Positions 59,117-64,000 of a stretch of DNA of 64,000 bases are shown here, piece by piece (position 1 is the stretch's first letter; the number at the start of each line of letters is the position of its first letter). The stretch is taken from the NCBI GenBank assembly GCA_015075445.1, contig JABTUJ010000032.1, forward strand, positions 53,142-117,141, read 5' to 3'. Source of the DNA: Verrucomicrobiales bacterium (lineage in GTDB: Bacteria; Verrucomicrobiota; Verrucomicrobiia; Limisphaerales; J093). The position numbers and the translations under genes are program-made. The notes under the pieces are model-generated. The model did not search any database. It worked only from the letters and a program-made list of their open reading frames with translations, and had not been told where the DNA came from.

Positions 59117-59410
59117 CTACCGCGGAAGAATCAGACCCGCGGCAATCCCCAGAAGCAGGCAGACTAGAAACGCCATGATCAAGGTTCTGACGACCGTGCT
59201 GTAACGACCACGGCGTGTGGCCTTTCGCCACATGTCTCCTTCCGCAAGAATGCTCTCGAACGGTGCCGTGGCCGCATAGGACGTCAGCGGTGTCCCACAA
59301 TGCTTGCAGAAATGCGTGCCGGGAGCATTGGGGTTGAGGCAGGAAATGCACATCTCCAACTCCTCCGGGCTTTGGTGTTCCGTTGTTGCCGCGCTGTTGG
59401 TGCTTATCAT
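59117..59410 (-). CDS. cassette gene: zinc-ribbon membrane protein
   Basis: 97 residues starting one base after the R' box of the attC at 59411. A zinc ribbon, CISCLNPNAPGTHFCKHCG, gives two CxxC pairs at residues 21-39. A C-terminal helix (TLIMAFLVCLLLGIAAGLIL) anchors it, with the ribbon facing the cytoplasm if the charged stretch RKATRRGRYS follows the positive-inside rule. The sequence TAPFESILAEG resembles small verrucomicrobial zinc-ribbon proteins. Function unknown. Confidence 0.75.
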   Translation of the reverse strand: MISTNSAATTEHQSPEELEMCISCLNPNAPGTHFCKHCGTPLTSYAATAPFESILAEGDMWRKATRRGRYSTVVRTLIMAFLVCLLLGIAAGLILPR

Positions 59411-59536
59411 GTCGAACTATGAGGTGAAGCGACCGCCGCCGACAGATGGGGTCGAGCCCAGAAGAGCGATCCGAACTGGCTGCCAACGCCGAGCGGACCA
59501 GCGGGGCGGCGGTTCGCCTCGACCGCGTGGTTAGGG
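59411..59536 (-). other. attC recombination site
   Basis: About 126 bases. On the minus strand, R'' GCCCTAACC at 59529-59537 and R' GTTCGAC at 59411-59417 flank inner arms with the GGCGG core (GCGGCGGTTCGCC and GCGACCGCCGCC). Longest site of the set. The stop codon of the upstream cassette gene lies in R''. Confidence 0.7.
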
Positions 59537-60013
59537 CTTGCTTACCCGATGGAGAATCCATCTACCGATCTTGATGTCACTGTTCACGGGGGTCGTTGTG
59601 CGGCGGGGATAAGAATCCCAAACGCCAGCAAACGTCCCGGAGATTCCCTCAGAATCAATGCGGCCCTTGTATGCCGTCGCTCGAGGCCCGCGAGTCGTCC
59701 CAGCGGTATCCACAGGATCTCGATCCTCAATGACAAAGGCAAAGCTCAACATCGTTCCATCCACGATTAGGGCTGACGGAATGGCTTTCGCCCATCTCGA
59801 TTCTTGCTCCCAACTGATAGACCAACGAGTGCCGTCTTTCGAGACCACGACCGGCAGAGTGTCTGTGTGCCCGTACTGGCCATCCGGTGCGACGTAGGTG
59901 TGGACCAAGACATATCTCCCGGGCTCAATCGTGCCGTTGTCGGTTCCGGATGACTCGGAAGCCTGCGCAAGAGGCGAGATGAGTAGGGCGGCAACAATCA
60001 CGTAATGTTTCAT
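59531..60013 (-). CDS. cassette gene: secreted protein of unknown function
   Basis: 160 residues with a signal peptide (HYVIVAALLISPLAQA). The mature part has beta-rich motifs (EPGRYVLVHTYVAPDGQYGHTDTLPVVVSKDG, FAGVWDSYP) suggesting a small periplasmic lipocalin- or calycin-like fold, which is only an impression. It starts 27 bases after the R' box at 60040 and its TAA stop is in the R'' of the next attC. Confidence 0.7.
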   Translation of the reverse strand: MKHYVIVAALLISPLAQASESSGTDNGTIEPGRYVLVHTYVAPDGQYGHTDTLPVVVSKDGTRWSISWEQESRWAKAIPSALIVDGTMLSFAFVIEDRDPVDTAGTTRGPRATAYKGRIDSEGISGTFAGVWDSYPRRTTTPVNSDIKIGRWILHRVSKP

Positions 60014-60039
60014 TGGGTGTTTCCTTGCTTGTGTGCTGG

Positions 60040-60134
60040 TACTAACGACAGAAGTGAGCGACGGCGGCGGTCCAGCGCGTTCGAGACCGGGAAAGGCGTC
60101 CGCCCACCGCCGTTCGCTCGGCTGGATGGTTCGG
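60040..60134 (-). other. attC recombination site
   Basis: 95 bases. R' on the minus strand is GTTAGTA (60040-60046), matching the classical GTTRRRY; R'' is CCCGAACC (60128-60135). Inner arms GTGAGCGACGGCGG and CCGCCGTTCGCTC pair with one unpaired base. GGCGG subtype. Confidence 0.8.
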
Positions 60135-60183
60135 GATAGTCATCTTCTCCTCCGATCCTCGGCTCAATCCTCCTGCAATCTGA

Positions 60184-60444
60184 TCATTCTGGTTCCGAAG
60201 ACATGTCTGAGTCCGGCTGCTGACGGACGGTTGGCGTGCGTTGCGCGGGTTTCCTCATCACAATCCGGATCATGTCAGCACCTAGGATCAGGCCACTCAG
60301 CGCTAGCAACCAGCACCACCACGGTCCACCAGTAGTCCCCATGTACATGGTGATGAGTGTGGCTGTAAACGCCAGGGTCGCAAGCACGACAGCCGCAGCG
60401 TGCTCGCGCGGGCTGAGACTCTCAGATCTCGTCTTGATCGTCAT
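60184..60444 (-). CDS. cassette gene: small two-helix membrane protein
   Basis: 86 residues from the ATG at 60444, 13 bases after the R' box at 60457. Helices at about 17-36 (VVLATLAFTATLITMYMG) and 42-58 (WCWLLALSGLILGADMI); a charged C-terminal tail rich in Gln/Pro/Glu. No family recognised. An upstream in-frame start would lie inside attC and is rejected. Confidence 0.65.
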   Translation of the reverse strand: MTIKTRSESLSPREHAAAVVLATLAFTATLITMYMGTTGGPWWCWLLALSGLILGADMIRIVMRKPAQRTPTVRQQPDSDMSSEPE

Positions 60445-60456
60445 GCTGAAAATCCC

Positions 60457-60552
60457 CCCGAACGCAGAAGTGAGCGATGGCGGTGCATGCTGTGACGATC
60501 GAACGCCTGGACGGCTCAGCCCGCCGCCATTCGCTCGACTGTCTGGTTCGGC
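60457..60552 (-). other. attC recombination site
   Basis: 96 bases. R' GTTCGGG (60457-60463), R'' GGCCGAACC (60545-60553). Inner arms GTGAGCGATGGCGG and CCGCCATTCGCTC pair with one extra base. GGCGG subtype, nearly identical arms to the site at 60040. Confidence 0.8.
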
Positions 60553-60558
60553 CACCGC

Positions 60559-60954
60559 CTATGGGTGAAACTCTTCCACATACCTCGCCTCACCGAGCAA
60601 TTCCAGTCGAATTGTCGTACCTGTTATGAAAACGTCGCATCCCGGATAAAATACGAGATGCAACTCCACAGAACCAGCGGCCTGCAGCGGTACAGGAATC
60701 TCGTTCGGATAGCGGTCCCCGGAAAGACTCAACTCCCCGTTCATGATGTTGCAGGGCAACTCTGGGACCACACCCGAGACCGAACCGATGCTAAATACGA
60801 GCCGTGCATCTTGGGTCCAACCGGTGCCAGAATCGATTCCCGGCCGCCCCATGGATCGATGGAGGTACGCCGGTGCGAGAAACACACCCACTGAGTCTCC
60901 CTCGCGATAGATCTCGGCAGCGCGCGAATCGTGGATCTCAATCGATGTGTTCAA
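60559..60954 (-). CDS. cassette gene: cytosolic protein of unknown function
   Basis: 131 residues, TTG start (MNTSIEIHDSRAAEIYREGDSVGVFLAPAYLHRS). Beta-strand pattern with alternating hydrophobics throughout; resembles short uncharacterised verrucomicrobial cassette proteins but no named family is recognised. The start is 66 bases from the R' box, the widest leader in the array; GCCGAAC at 60970-60976 in that leader looks like a leftover R' box. Confidence 0.6.
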   Translation of the reverse strand: MNTSIEIHDSRAAEIYREGDSVGVFLAPAYLHRSMGRPGIDSGTGWTQDARLVFSIGSVSGVVPELPCNIMNGELSLSGDRYPNEIPVPLQAAGSVELHLVFYPGCDVFITGTTIRLELLGEARYVEEFHP

Positions 60955-61019
60955 GGTGAGGACTCATTGGCCGAACGACAAGGTGACCGATGACGAGGAG
61001 CGCGCCGAGGGCAATCGAG

Positions 61020-61121
61020 TCGGAACGCGAAGGTCAGCGACGGGAGCCAGCCGCCGATGACGTTCGATTCTTCCGGGGAGCTGAACGGCTGGCTCCCGTT
61101 CGCTGGACCGTCTGGTTCGCC
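61020..61121 (-). other. attC recombination site
   Basis: 102 bases. R' GTTCCGA (61020-61026), R'' GGCGAACC (61114-61121). Inner arms CAGCGACGGGAGCCAGCC and GGCTGGCTCCCGTTCGCTG pair almost completely, with unpaired bases on one side as attC requires. GGGAGCC subtype. Confidence 0.85.
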
Positions 61122-61438
61122 TTCCTCGGTTTGGCCTTCTTCCTAGATCGAGGCCTATCTGGAGCAGCGGTCTCCACAATTCTCACTGCAACGACATCTC
61201 CCACTTTCAGGTGCTCAACTGACTTCCAATTCACGTGAACATCCGTGCTCGGATCTGGTCGAGCAGTCAGACCGTGAACAGAATAGTGGATCTCGCCACT
61301 GGTCTCATCTGGTCTGGCCGTAACGGTCTTGCTCCCCAGCTTGCCGCACGCCGTGACGTGAGCGCTCAGAACGGCCAGATCATCTGCTCCCGCCAGGCAA
61401 ACCCGATTACCGTTCAGGCTGACTTCGAGGGCGATCAT
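61034..61438 (-). CDS. cassette gene: conserved protein of unknown function with attC-encoded tail
   Basis: 134 residues, starting 7 bases after the R' box at 61445. The body (MIALEVSLNGNRVCLAGADDLAVLSAHVTACGKLGSK ... SVHGLTARPDPSTDVHVNWKSVEHLKVGDVVAVRIVE) looks like a recurrent small family I associate with environmental verrucomicrobia and planctomycetes; no function known. The last about 30 residues (from KANQTVQRTGASR) are translated from the attC site itself. Confidence 0.7.
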   Translation of the reverse strand: MIALEVSLNGNRVCLAGADDLAVLSAHVTACGKLGSKTVTARPDETSGEIHYSVHGLTARPDPSTDVHVNWKSVEHLKVGDVVAVRIVETAAPDRPRSRKKAKPRKANQTVQRTGASRSAPRKNRTSSAAGSRR

Positions 61439-61444
61439 GCTTCA

Positions 61445-61551
61445 GGCGAACGCAGAACTGAGCCATGGAGACCTGATGGAATTCTGGATGCAGCGGCAGC
61501 CATATCACACCCGAGTAAGCGGGTCTCCATTGGCTCCAGTGCCTGGTTCGC
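61445..61551 (-). other. attC recombination site
   Basis: 107 bases. R' GTTCGCC (61445-61451), R'' CAGCGAACC (61545-61553). Inner arms CTGAGCCATGGAGACC and GGTCTCCATTGGCTCCAG pair with one extra T. The arm sequence differs from the other sites while the geometry is kept, so structure rather than sequence is conserved. Confidence 0.75.
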
Positions 61552-61777
61552 TGGGTGTTTCTGTGATATCGGCCTCGCAGAGAATCCTACGAGCCGCCTC
61601 CAGCTCGCTGGATGGAATCTCAACGCGATAGCCGAACTCTGCTCCCGCAAAGCCGATATGGGGTGAGGTGAGTAGGTCCGGGGGGTGGAGCCCGACACTG
61701 CGCAGCAAACCGATAACGACGTCGGCCTCACTCTGCGTCCGGCTCGTGAAGACGGTCTGGAAGGCGGCGGCGTCCAT
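61505..61777 (-). CDS. cassette gene: DUF2007-like putative signal-transducing protein
   Basis: 90 residues, starting 10 bases after the R' box at 61787. Pattern VFTSRTQSEADVVIGLLRSVGLHPPDLL ... YRVEIPSSELEAARRIL matches the small DUF2007/GlnB-like fold (beta-alpha-beta, 'xxxEAxxxxxxLxxxGI'). Often a fused or free regulatory domain. The stop lies inside the following attC. Confidence 0.7.
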   Translation of the reverse strand: MDAAAFQTVFTSRTQSEADVVIGLLRSVGLHPPDLLTSPHIGFAGAEFGYRVEIPSSELEAARRILCEADITETPSEPGTGANGDPLTRV

Positions 61778-61786
61778 AGATATTAC

Positions 61787-61887
61787 GGCGAACGCAAAGG
61801 TCAGCGATCGGAGCCAGCCGCCACTGACGTTTGAGTTGTCTCAGCGCGAGTCGGCTGGCTCCGATTCGCTGCACCGTCTGGTTCGCC
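61787..61887 (-). other. attC recombination site
   Basis: 101 bases. R' GTTCGCC (61787-61793), R'' GGCGAACC (61880-61887), perfectly complementary. Inner arms GGTCAGCGATCGGAGCCAGCC and GGCTGGCTCCGATTCGCTG. GGGAGCC-like subtype with central spacer of about 30 bases. Confidence 0.88.
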
Positions 61888-62364
61888 TTTGGTCGCGTTC
61901 TCTATGGCCCGCTGGTACTGAGCGTTGATCTGGTCGATTAAAGACGCCGGATCAAAGTTGGTCGATACTCCGAACCACATGTGAGTCGCGCCGCCGCTTG
62001 AGATCCCCCCTTGAGATCCCAAGGGCTCCTCCAACCTCACGACGCCCTTGTATGGACCGCCCTGAACGCCAGTGGAGCCCATCAGCTCTGCAACGATCTC
62101 ATCCCCGCGTCTGTCAATCCGGCCAGTGAGATGCCAGAACTCTCCGCCTGCCACCTCGAACGGCTCTCCGAAACGTGCTCGCACCGACAGCAGGCGCGTC
62201 GCATCGCCGAAGCCAATCCCGAAATGAACAAACAGTGGCGTGGCTGCGTGCTCTCCCACTCCCTGGGTATGAGTCGTCCCTATCCGCTTCGGTGTCTGCG
62301 TGGAGCACGCCGGCAGACTCAGGATCAGCACGACACCCAGCAGCGTTCTGCACGAATAGATCAT
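61801..62364 (-). CDS. cassette gene: lipoprotein with attC-encoded tail
   Basis: 187 residues. Signal peptide with lipobox LILSLPAC gives a Cys-20-type acylation site. The mature domain (TPLFVHFGIGFGDATRLLSVRARFGEPFEVAGGEFWHLTGRIDRRGDEIVAELMGSTG) is beta-rich and unassigned. Starts 14 bases after the R' box at 62378. The tail KGEPDGAANRSQPTRAETTQTS is read from attC. Confidence 0.75.
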   Translation of the reverse strand: MIYSCRTLLGVVLILSLPACSTQTPKRIGTTHTQGVGEHAATPLFVHFGIGFGDATRLLSVRARFGEPFEVAGGEFWHLTGRIDRRGDEIVAELMGSTGVQGGPYKGVVRLEEPLGSQGGISSGGATHMWFGVSTNFDPASLIDQINAQYQRAIENATKGEPDGAANRSQPTRAETTQTSVAAGSDR

Positions 62365-62377
62365 CGCTCAGCAAGGC

Positions 62378-62475
62378 GAACGATGAGGTCAGCGGCGGGA
62401 GCCGGGCGGCTCGCACGTTCTGATCCATCCGCGAGCCGGCTGGCTCCCGTTCGCTGGACTGGTTGGTTCGGTGTT
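62378..62475 (-). other. attC recombination site
   Basis: 98 bases. R' GTTCGCC (62378-62384), R'' CCGAACC (62468-62474). Inner arms CAGCGGCGGGAGCCGGGC and GCTGGCTCCCGTTCGCTG pair with mismatched bases in the middle. GGGAGCC subtype. Confidence 0.85.
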
Positions 62476-62718
62476 CATGTCTCGTCTCCTCGTGTCTACC
62501 TCGATGTCGGCCGCCTGAATGCCAATCTTCTGGATCATCCGTGCTGGATGCTGTGCGTACTGGGGGTCGGGGAAGCTGTGATGGGGGCATAGAGGTCCGA
62601 TCCACGCCTGATCTGGGGCGTTCTGTGATGGCGGCCTCATGCCTGAGCAATGTCTGGGGCGGTGGTCCGAACCGTAGGTCCGACGCGTCGAGTCGTGGAC
62701 TTTCCTCTCTTCGTTCAT
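62389..62718 (-). CDS. cassette gene: small basic protein, weakly supported
   Basis: 109 residues from an ATG only 5 bases after the R' box at 62723, the spacing seen for other cassette genes. Arg/His/Pro-rich and without a recognised fold (MNEERKVHDSTRRTYG ... MIQKIGIQAADIEVDTRRRD); the last about 25 residues come from attC. Other frames of this cassette are no better, so it may be noncoding. Confidence 0.35.
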   Translation of the reverse strand: MNEERKVHDSTRRTYGSDHRPRHCSGMRPPSQNAPDQAWIGPLCPHHSFPDPQYAQHPARMIQKIGIQAADIEVDTRRRDMNTEPTSPANGSQPARGWIRTCEPPGSRR

Positions 62719-62722
62719 TTTT

Positions 62723-62843
62723 ACCGAACGAGTAACTGACCGACCGCCAAGGGCAGTAAGCATTACCCGTTCCAGAGCACGAGCTGTACGCTGCATGTCA
62801 TAGGGCAACTGAGCTGGCGGTTCGGTCTGGTGTCTTGTTGCTC
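62723..62843 (-). other. attC recombination site, closest to the integrase
   Basis: About 121 bases. R' box GTTCGGT at 62723-62729; R'' GAGCAAC at 62837-62843. Inner arms CTGACCGACCGCCA and TGGCGGTTCGGTCTGG pair with one extra base. Centre is long and A/T-richer than in the others. Confidence 0.6.
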
Positions 62844-62902
62844 TCTCAATGGGCCGACCCCCGACGGTAGCATCCCCCAGCCCGCGCCAGCGTACATAGC
62901 GT

Positions 62903-62964
62903 CCGCGCCTCCGGCGCAGGATCAGATTCACGCGAGCGTGACCTGACCTGCGCCGGAGGCGCGG
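62903..62964. repeat. 62-base near-perfect palindrome
   Basis: Arms 62903-62920 and 62947-62964 are exact 18-bp reverse complements (core GCGCCTCCGGCGCAGG). Inside, TCAG/CTGA and TCACGC/GCGTGA (62928-62941) continue the stem to a GA loop. It sits between the first attC and the integrase. Confidence 0.9.
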
Positions 62965-63044
62965 CAGTCTAATAACTAAGGGAGGCTGGGGGAAGGCTTT
63001 ACACACTATAAGGCAGGCCCATTGATGATAGCAACAGTTTATTC

Positions 63045-63060
63045 AACGGCTCGAGCCGTT
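63045..63060. promoter_or_regulatory. 16-bp perfect palindrome upstream of the integrase
   Basis: AACGGCTCGAGCCGTT, a perfect dyad about 150 bases before the integrase start. Could be a repressor operator; it does not match the LexA box commonly found before integron integrases. Confidence 0.45.
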
Positions 63061-63130
63061 TATCACAGCTTCCCCGATTCTCTGCCGGTGTCAAGTGCCT
63101 TTCCAAGAGGCTCACACCCAGGTGGTTGAG

Positions 63131-63137
63131 CCGAACG
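63131..63137 (-). other. candidate attI core (R' box)
   Basis: GTTCGGC on the minus strand, of the same form as the R' boxes in this array (GTTCGCC, GTTCGGG, GTTCGAC), 72 bases before the integrase start, where attI is expected. Assigned by position and form only. Confidence 0.35.
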
Positions 63138-63208
63138 GCAATCCGTGGCTTACGGGACACCAGACCGTGATGAGTGAATGCGTGATAGACGGCGTGCGTA
63201 CGTTTATC

Positions 63209-64000
63209 ATGGCAACCTCCCCATCCCTCATCACTCGAATCGAAGAAGAATGTAAGCTGCGTCACTACAGCCCCCGTACGGCGGCGGCTTACAGCCACTG
63301 GACCCGGCAGTACTACCGTTTCCACGGTCGCCGCCCCCCAAGGGAACTCGGCGCCGAGCACATCCAGAGCTTCCTGACCCACCTGGCCGTCCGGAAGTTC
63401 TCGGCCAGTTCTCAAAACCAAGCGCTCAATGCGCTGTTCTTCGTGTACGACAAGGTGCTGCGCCTGCCCCTGGGTGACTTCAGCCAGTTTGTCCGCGCTC
63501 CACGTCCACGGCGGCTTCCGGTCGTCCTTTCCGTGGAGGAGGTCCAGCGGTTGCTCGCGCAGATGCAGGGCCTCCACAAACTCATGGCCCAGTTGATCTA
63601 CGGTACGGGTCTGCGCTTGCATGAATGCCTGACATTGCGGGTGCAGGACCTGGACTTCGCCCACGGGAGGGTCGTCGTCCGCCAGGGCAAAGGCGGCAAG
63701 GATAGGCTCACGATCTTGCCCGACTGCCTGCGGGAGCCACTGCAAGCTCATCTCCAATGGCGTCTGGTTGTGCACCAACGCGACCTCGCTCTGGGAGCGG
63801 GTCACGTCTTCCTGCCCGGACGACTGTCCGTCAAATACCCCAACGCGAGTCGGGAGTTCCTGTGGCAGTACGTGTTCGCCTCCGCCGTCGTTCAGCAAGG
63901 ATACCGTTGGCACTGCGGGGACACGGCGCTGCAACGGGCCATCAAACTCGCCGGCACGCAGGCACGTATTCATAAGCGAGTCGGGTGCCACACTTTACGT
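63209..64000 (+). CDS. intI: integron integrase IntI (3' truncated by the window edge)
   Basis: 264 residues from the ATG at 63209 to the edge; full length should be about 320. SAM-like N-terminal core domain LRHYSPRTAAAYSHWTRQYYRFHG and LGAEHIQSFLTHLAV. Catalytic Arg136 in YGTGLRLHECL, the Lys of GKGGKDRLTILP (161/164), and the box II HxxR as His261 and Arg264 (CHTLR), all of the tyrosine recombinase family. The integron-specific patch lies at about 205-245 (VKYPNASREFLWQYVF ... ALQRAIKLAG), which separates IntI from XerC/D. The final His and Tyr nucleophile are off the edge. In-frame GTGs at 63182 and 63194 are alternative starts. Confidence 0.93.
   Translation, partial: MATSPSLITRIEEECKLRHYSPRTAAAYSHWTRQYYRFHGRRPPRELGAEHIQSFLTHLAVRKFSASSQNQALNALFFVYDKVLRLPLGDFSQFVRAPRPRRLPVVLSVEEVQRLLAQMQGLHKLMAQLIYGTGLRLHECLTLRVQDLDFAHGRVVVRQGKGGKDRLTILPDCLREPLQAHLQWRLVVHQRDLALGAGHVFLPGRLSVKYPNASREFLWQYVFASAVVQQGYRWHCGDTALQRAIKLAGTQARIHKRVGCHTLR

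Larger units (their letters stand above)
62844..63208. other. attI/leader region between the first attC and the integrase
   Basis: No convincing gene. If the attI core is at 63131, the stretch 62844-63130 is a first cassette without an obvious gene. It holds the long palindrome at 62903-62964 and the 16-base palindrome at 63045-63060. TTTACACACTATAAGG near 62998 and TTGACA on the minus strand near 63096 are promoter-like fragments without good partners. Confidence 0.45.
58596..64000 (-). mobile_element. chromosomal integron: integrase, attI region and cassette array
   Basis: The integrase gene starts at 63209 and reads right. Eight attC sites and the cassette genes lie to its left on the minus strand, so cassettes read away from the integrase as in canonical integrons. 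Cassette boundaries (R' boxes) fall at 62723, 62378, 61787, 61445, 61020, 60457, 60040 and 59411. Cassettes are about 340-630 bases, each with a short gene starting soon after the preceding R' box. Resistance genes are absent. The array extends at least to about 58.6 kb; the integrase 3' end is beyond the window. Confidence 0.9.

Noticed and set aside
62999..63991. Minus-strand frame across the integrase
   Set aside because: Opposite a strongly supported intI; no domain.
63209..64000. XerC/XerD or phage integrase
   Set aside because: The patch segment and neighbouring attC sites fit IntI specifically.

Overview
The window is GC-rich bacterial chromosome, most likely from the phylum Verrucomicrobiota (Limisphaerales/Pedosphaera-type or a relative). 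This rests on several signs. There is a 1,293-residue protein resembling the Verru_Chthon cassette 'A' family beside a prepilin-like tail, and a PEP-CTERM protein. Giant secreted proteins rich in Thr-Asn carry LamG-like and PPC-like domains, and secreted proteins end in a 'W ... FYR' module typical of that group. The ribosomal proteins carry long Ala/Pro/Lys tails. No 16S gene is present, so the assignment is inferred from protein families.

Layout. 1-12.3 kb: a Verru_Chthon-like surface/pseudopilin locus followed by a 2,719-residue subtilisin-like exoprotein. 12.3-16.1 kb: a repeat array, then a tight three-gene unit (C39/papain-like peptidase, RimK-like ATP-grasp ligase, GCS2-type glutamate-cysteine ligase homologue), then another repeat cluster. 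16.6-20.3 kb: a PEP-CTERM protein, a convergent hdc-ACT pair, and a family 9 glycosyltransferase. 20.5-38.8 kb: a long merged str-S10-spc-alpha ribosomal superoperon (rpsL to rplQ) with secY, map, infA and rpoA. tuf and rpmD are absent from their usual places. fusA carries a 31-G run and a frameshift. 38.8-45 kb: a Tat-exported Gfo/Idh-type oxidoreductase, an NYN-LOTUS protein downstream of aceE (frameshifted), and a divergent lipoate-ligase-like gene. 45-57.8 kb: large dispersed repeats and five big secreted proteins (PQQ-like propeller, BspA-type leucine-rich repeats, DUF362, agmatine-deiminase-like, DUF3160).

58.6-64 kb: a chromosomal integron. An integron integrase gene runs off the right edge. 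To its left lie eight recognisable attC sites and a run of small cassette genes, all on the minus strand, reading away from the integrase as in canonical integrons. The cassettes encode mostly small secreted, lipid-anchored or membrane proteins of unknown function. Several of their reading frames end inside attC, so the recombination site writes their C-termini. The left end of the array abuts a degenerate tRNA-Met-like remnant.

Working together: the ribosomal/secY/map block is housekeeping. aceE with the lipoate ligase points to pyruvate dehydrogenase function. The exoproteins and PEP-CTERM protein belong to a large secreted repertoire, and six of them share one unnamed terminal module. The integron is the main accessory element. 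Three apparent frameshifts plus the G31 run suggest some residual sequence error, so broken genes should be read cautiously.
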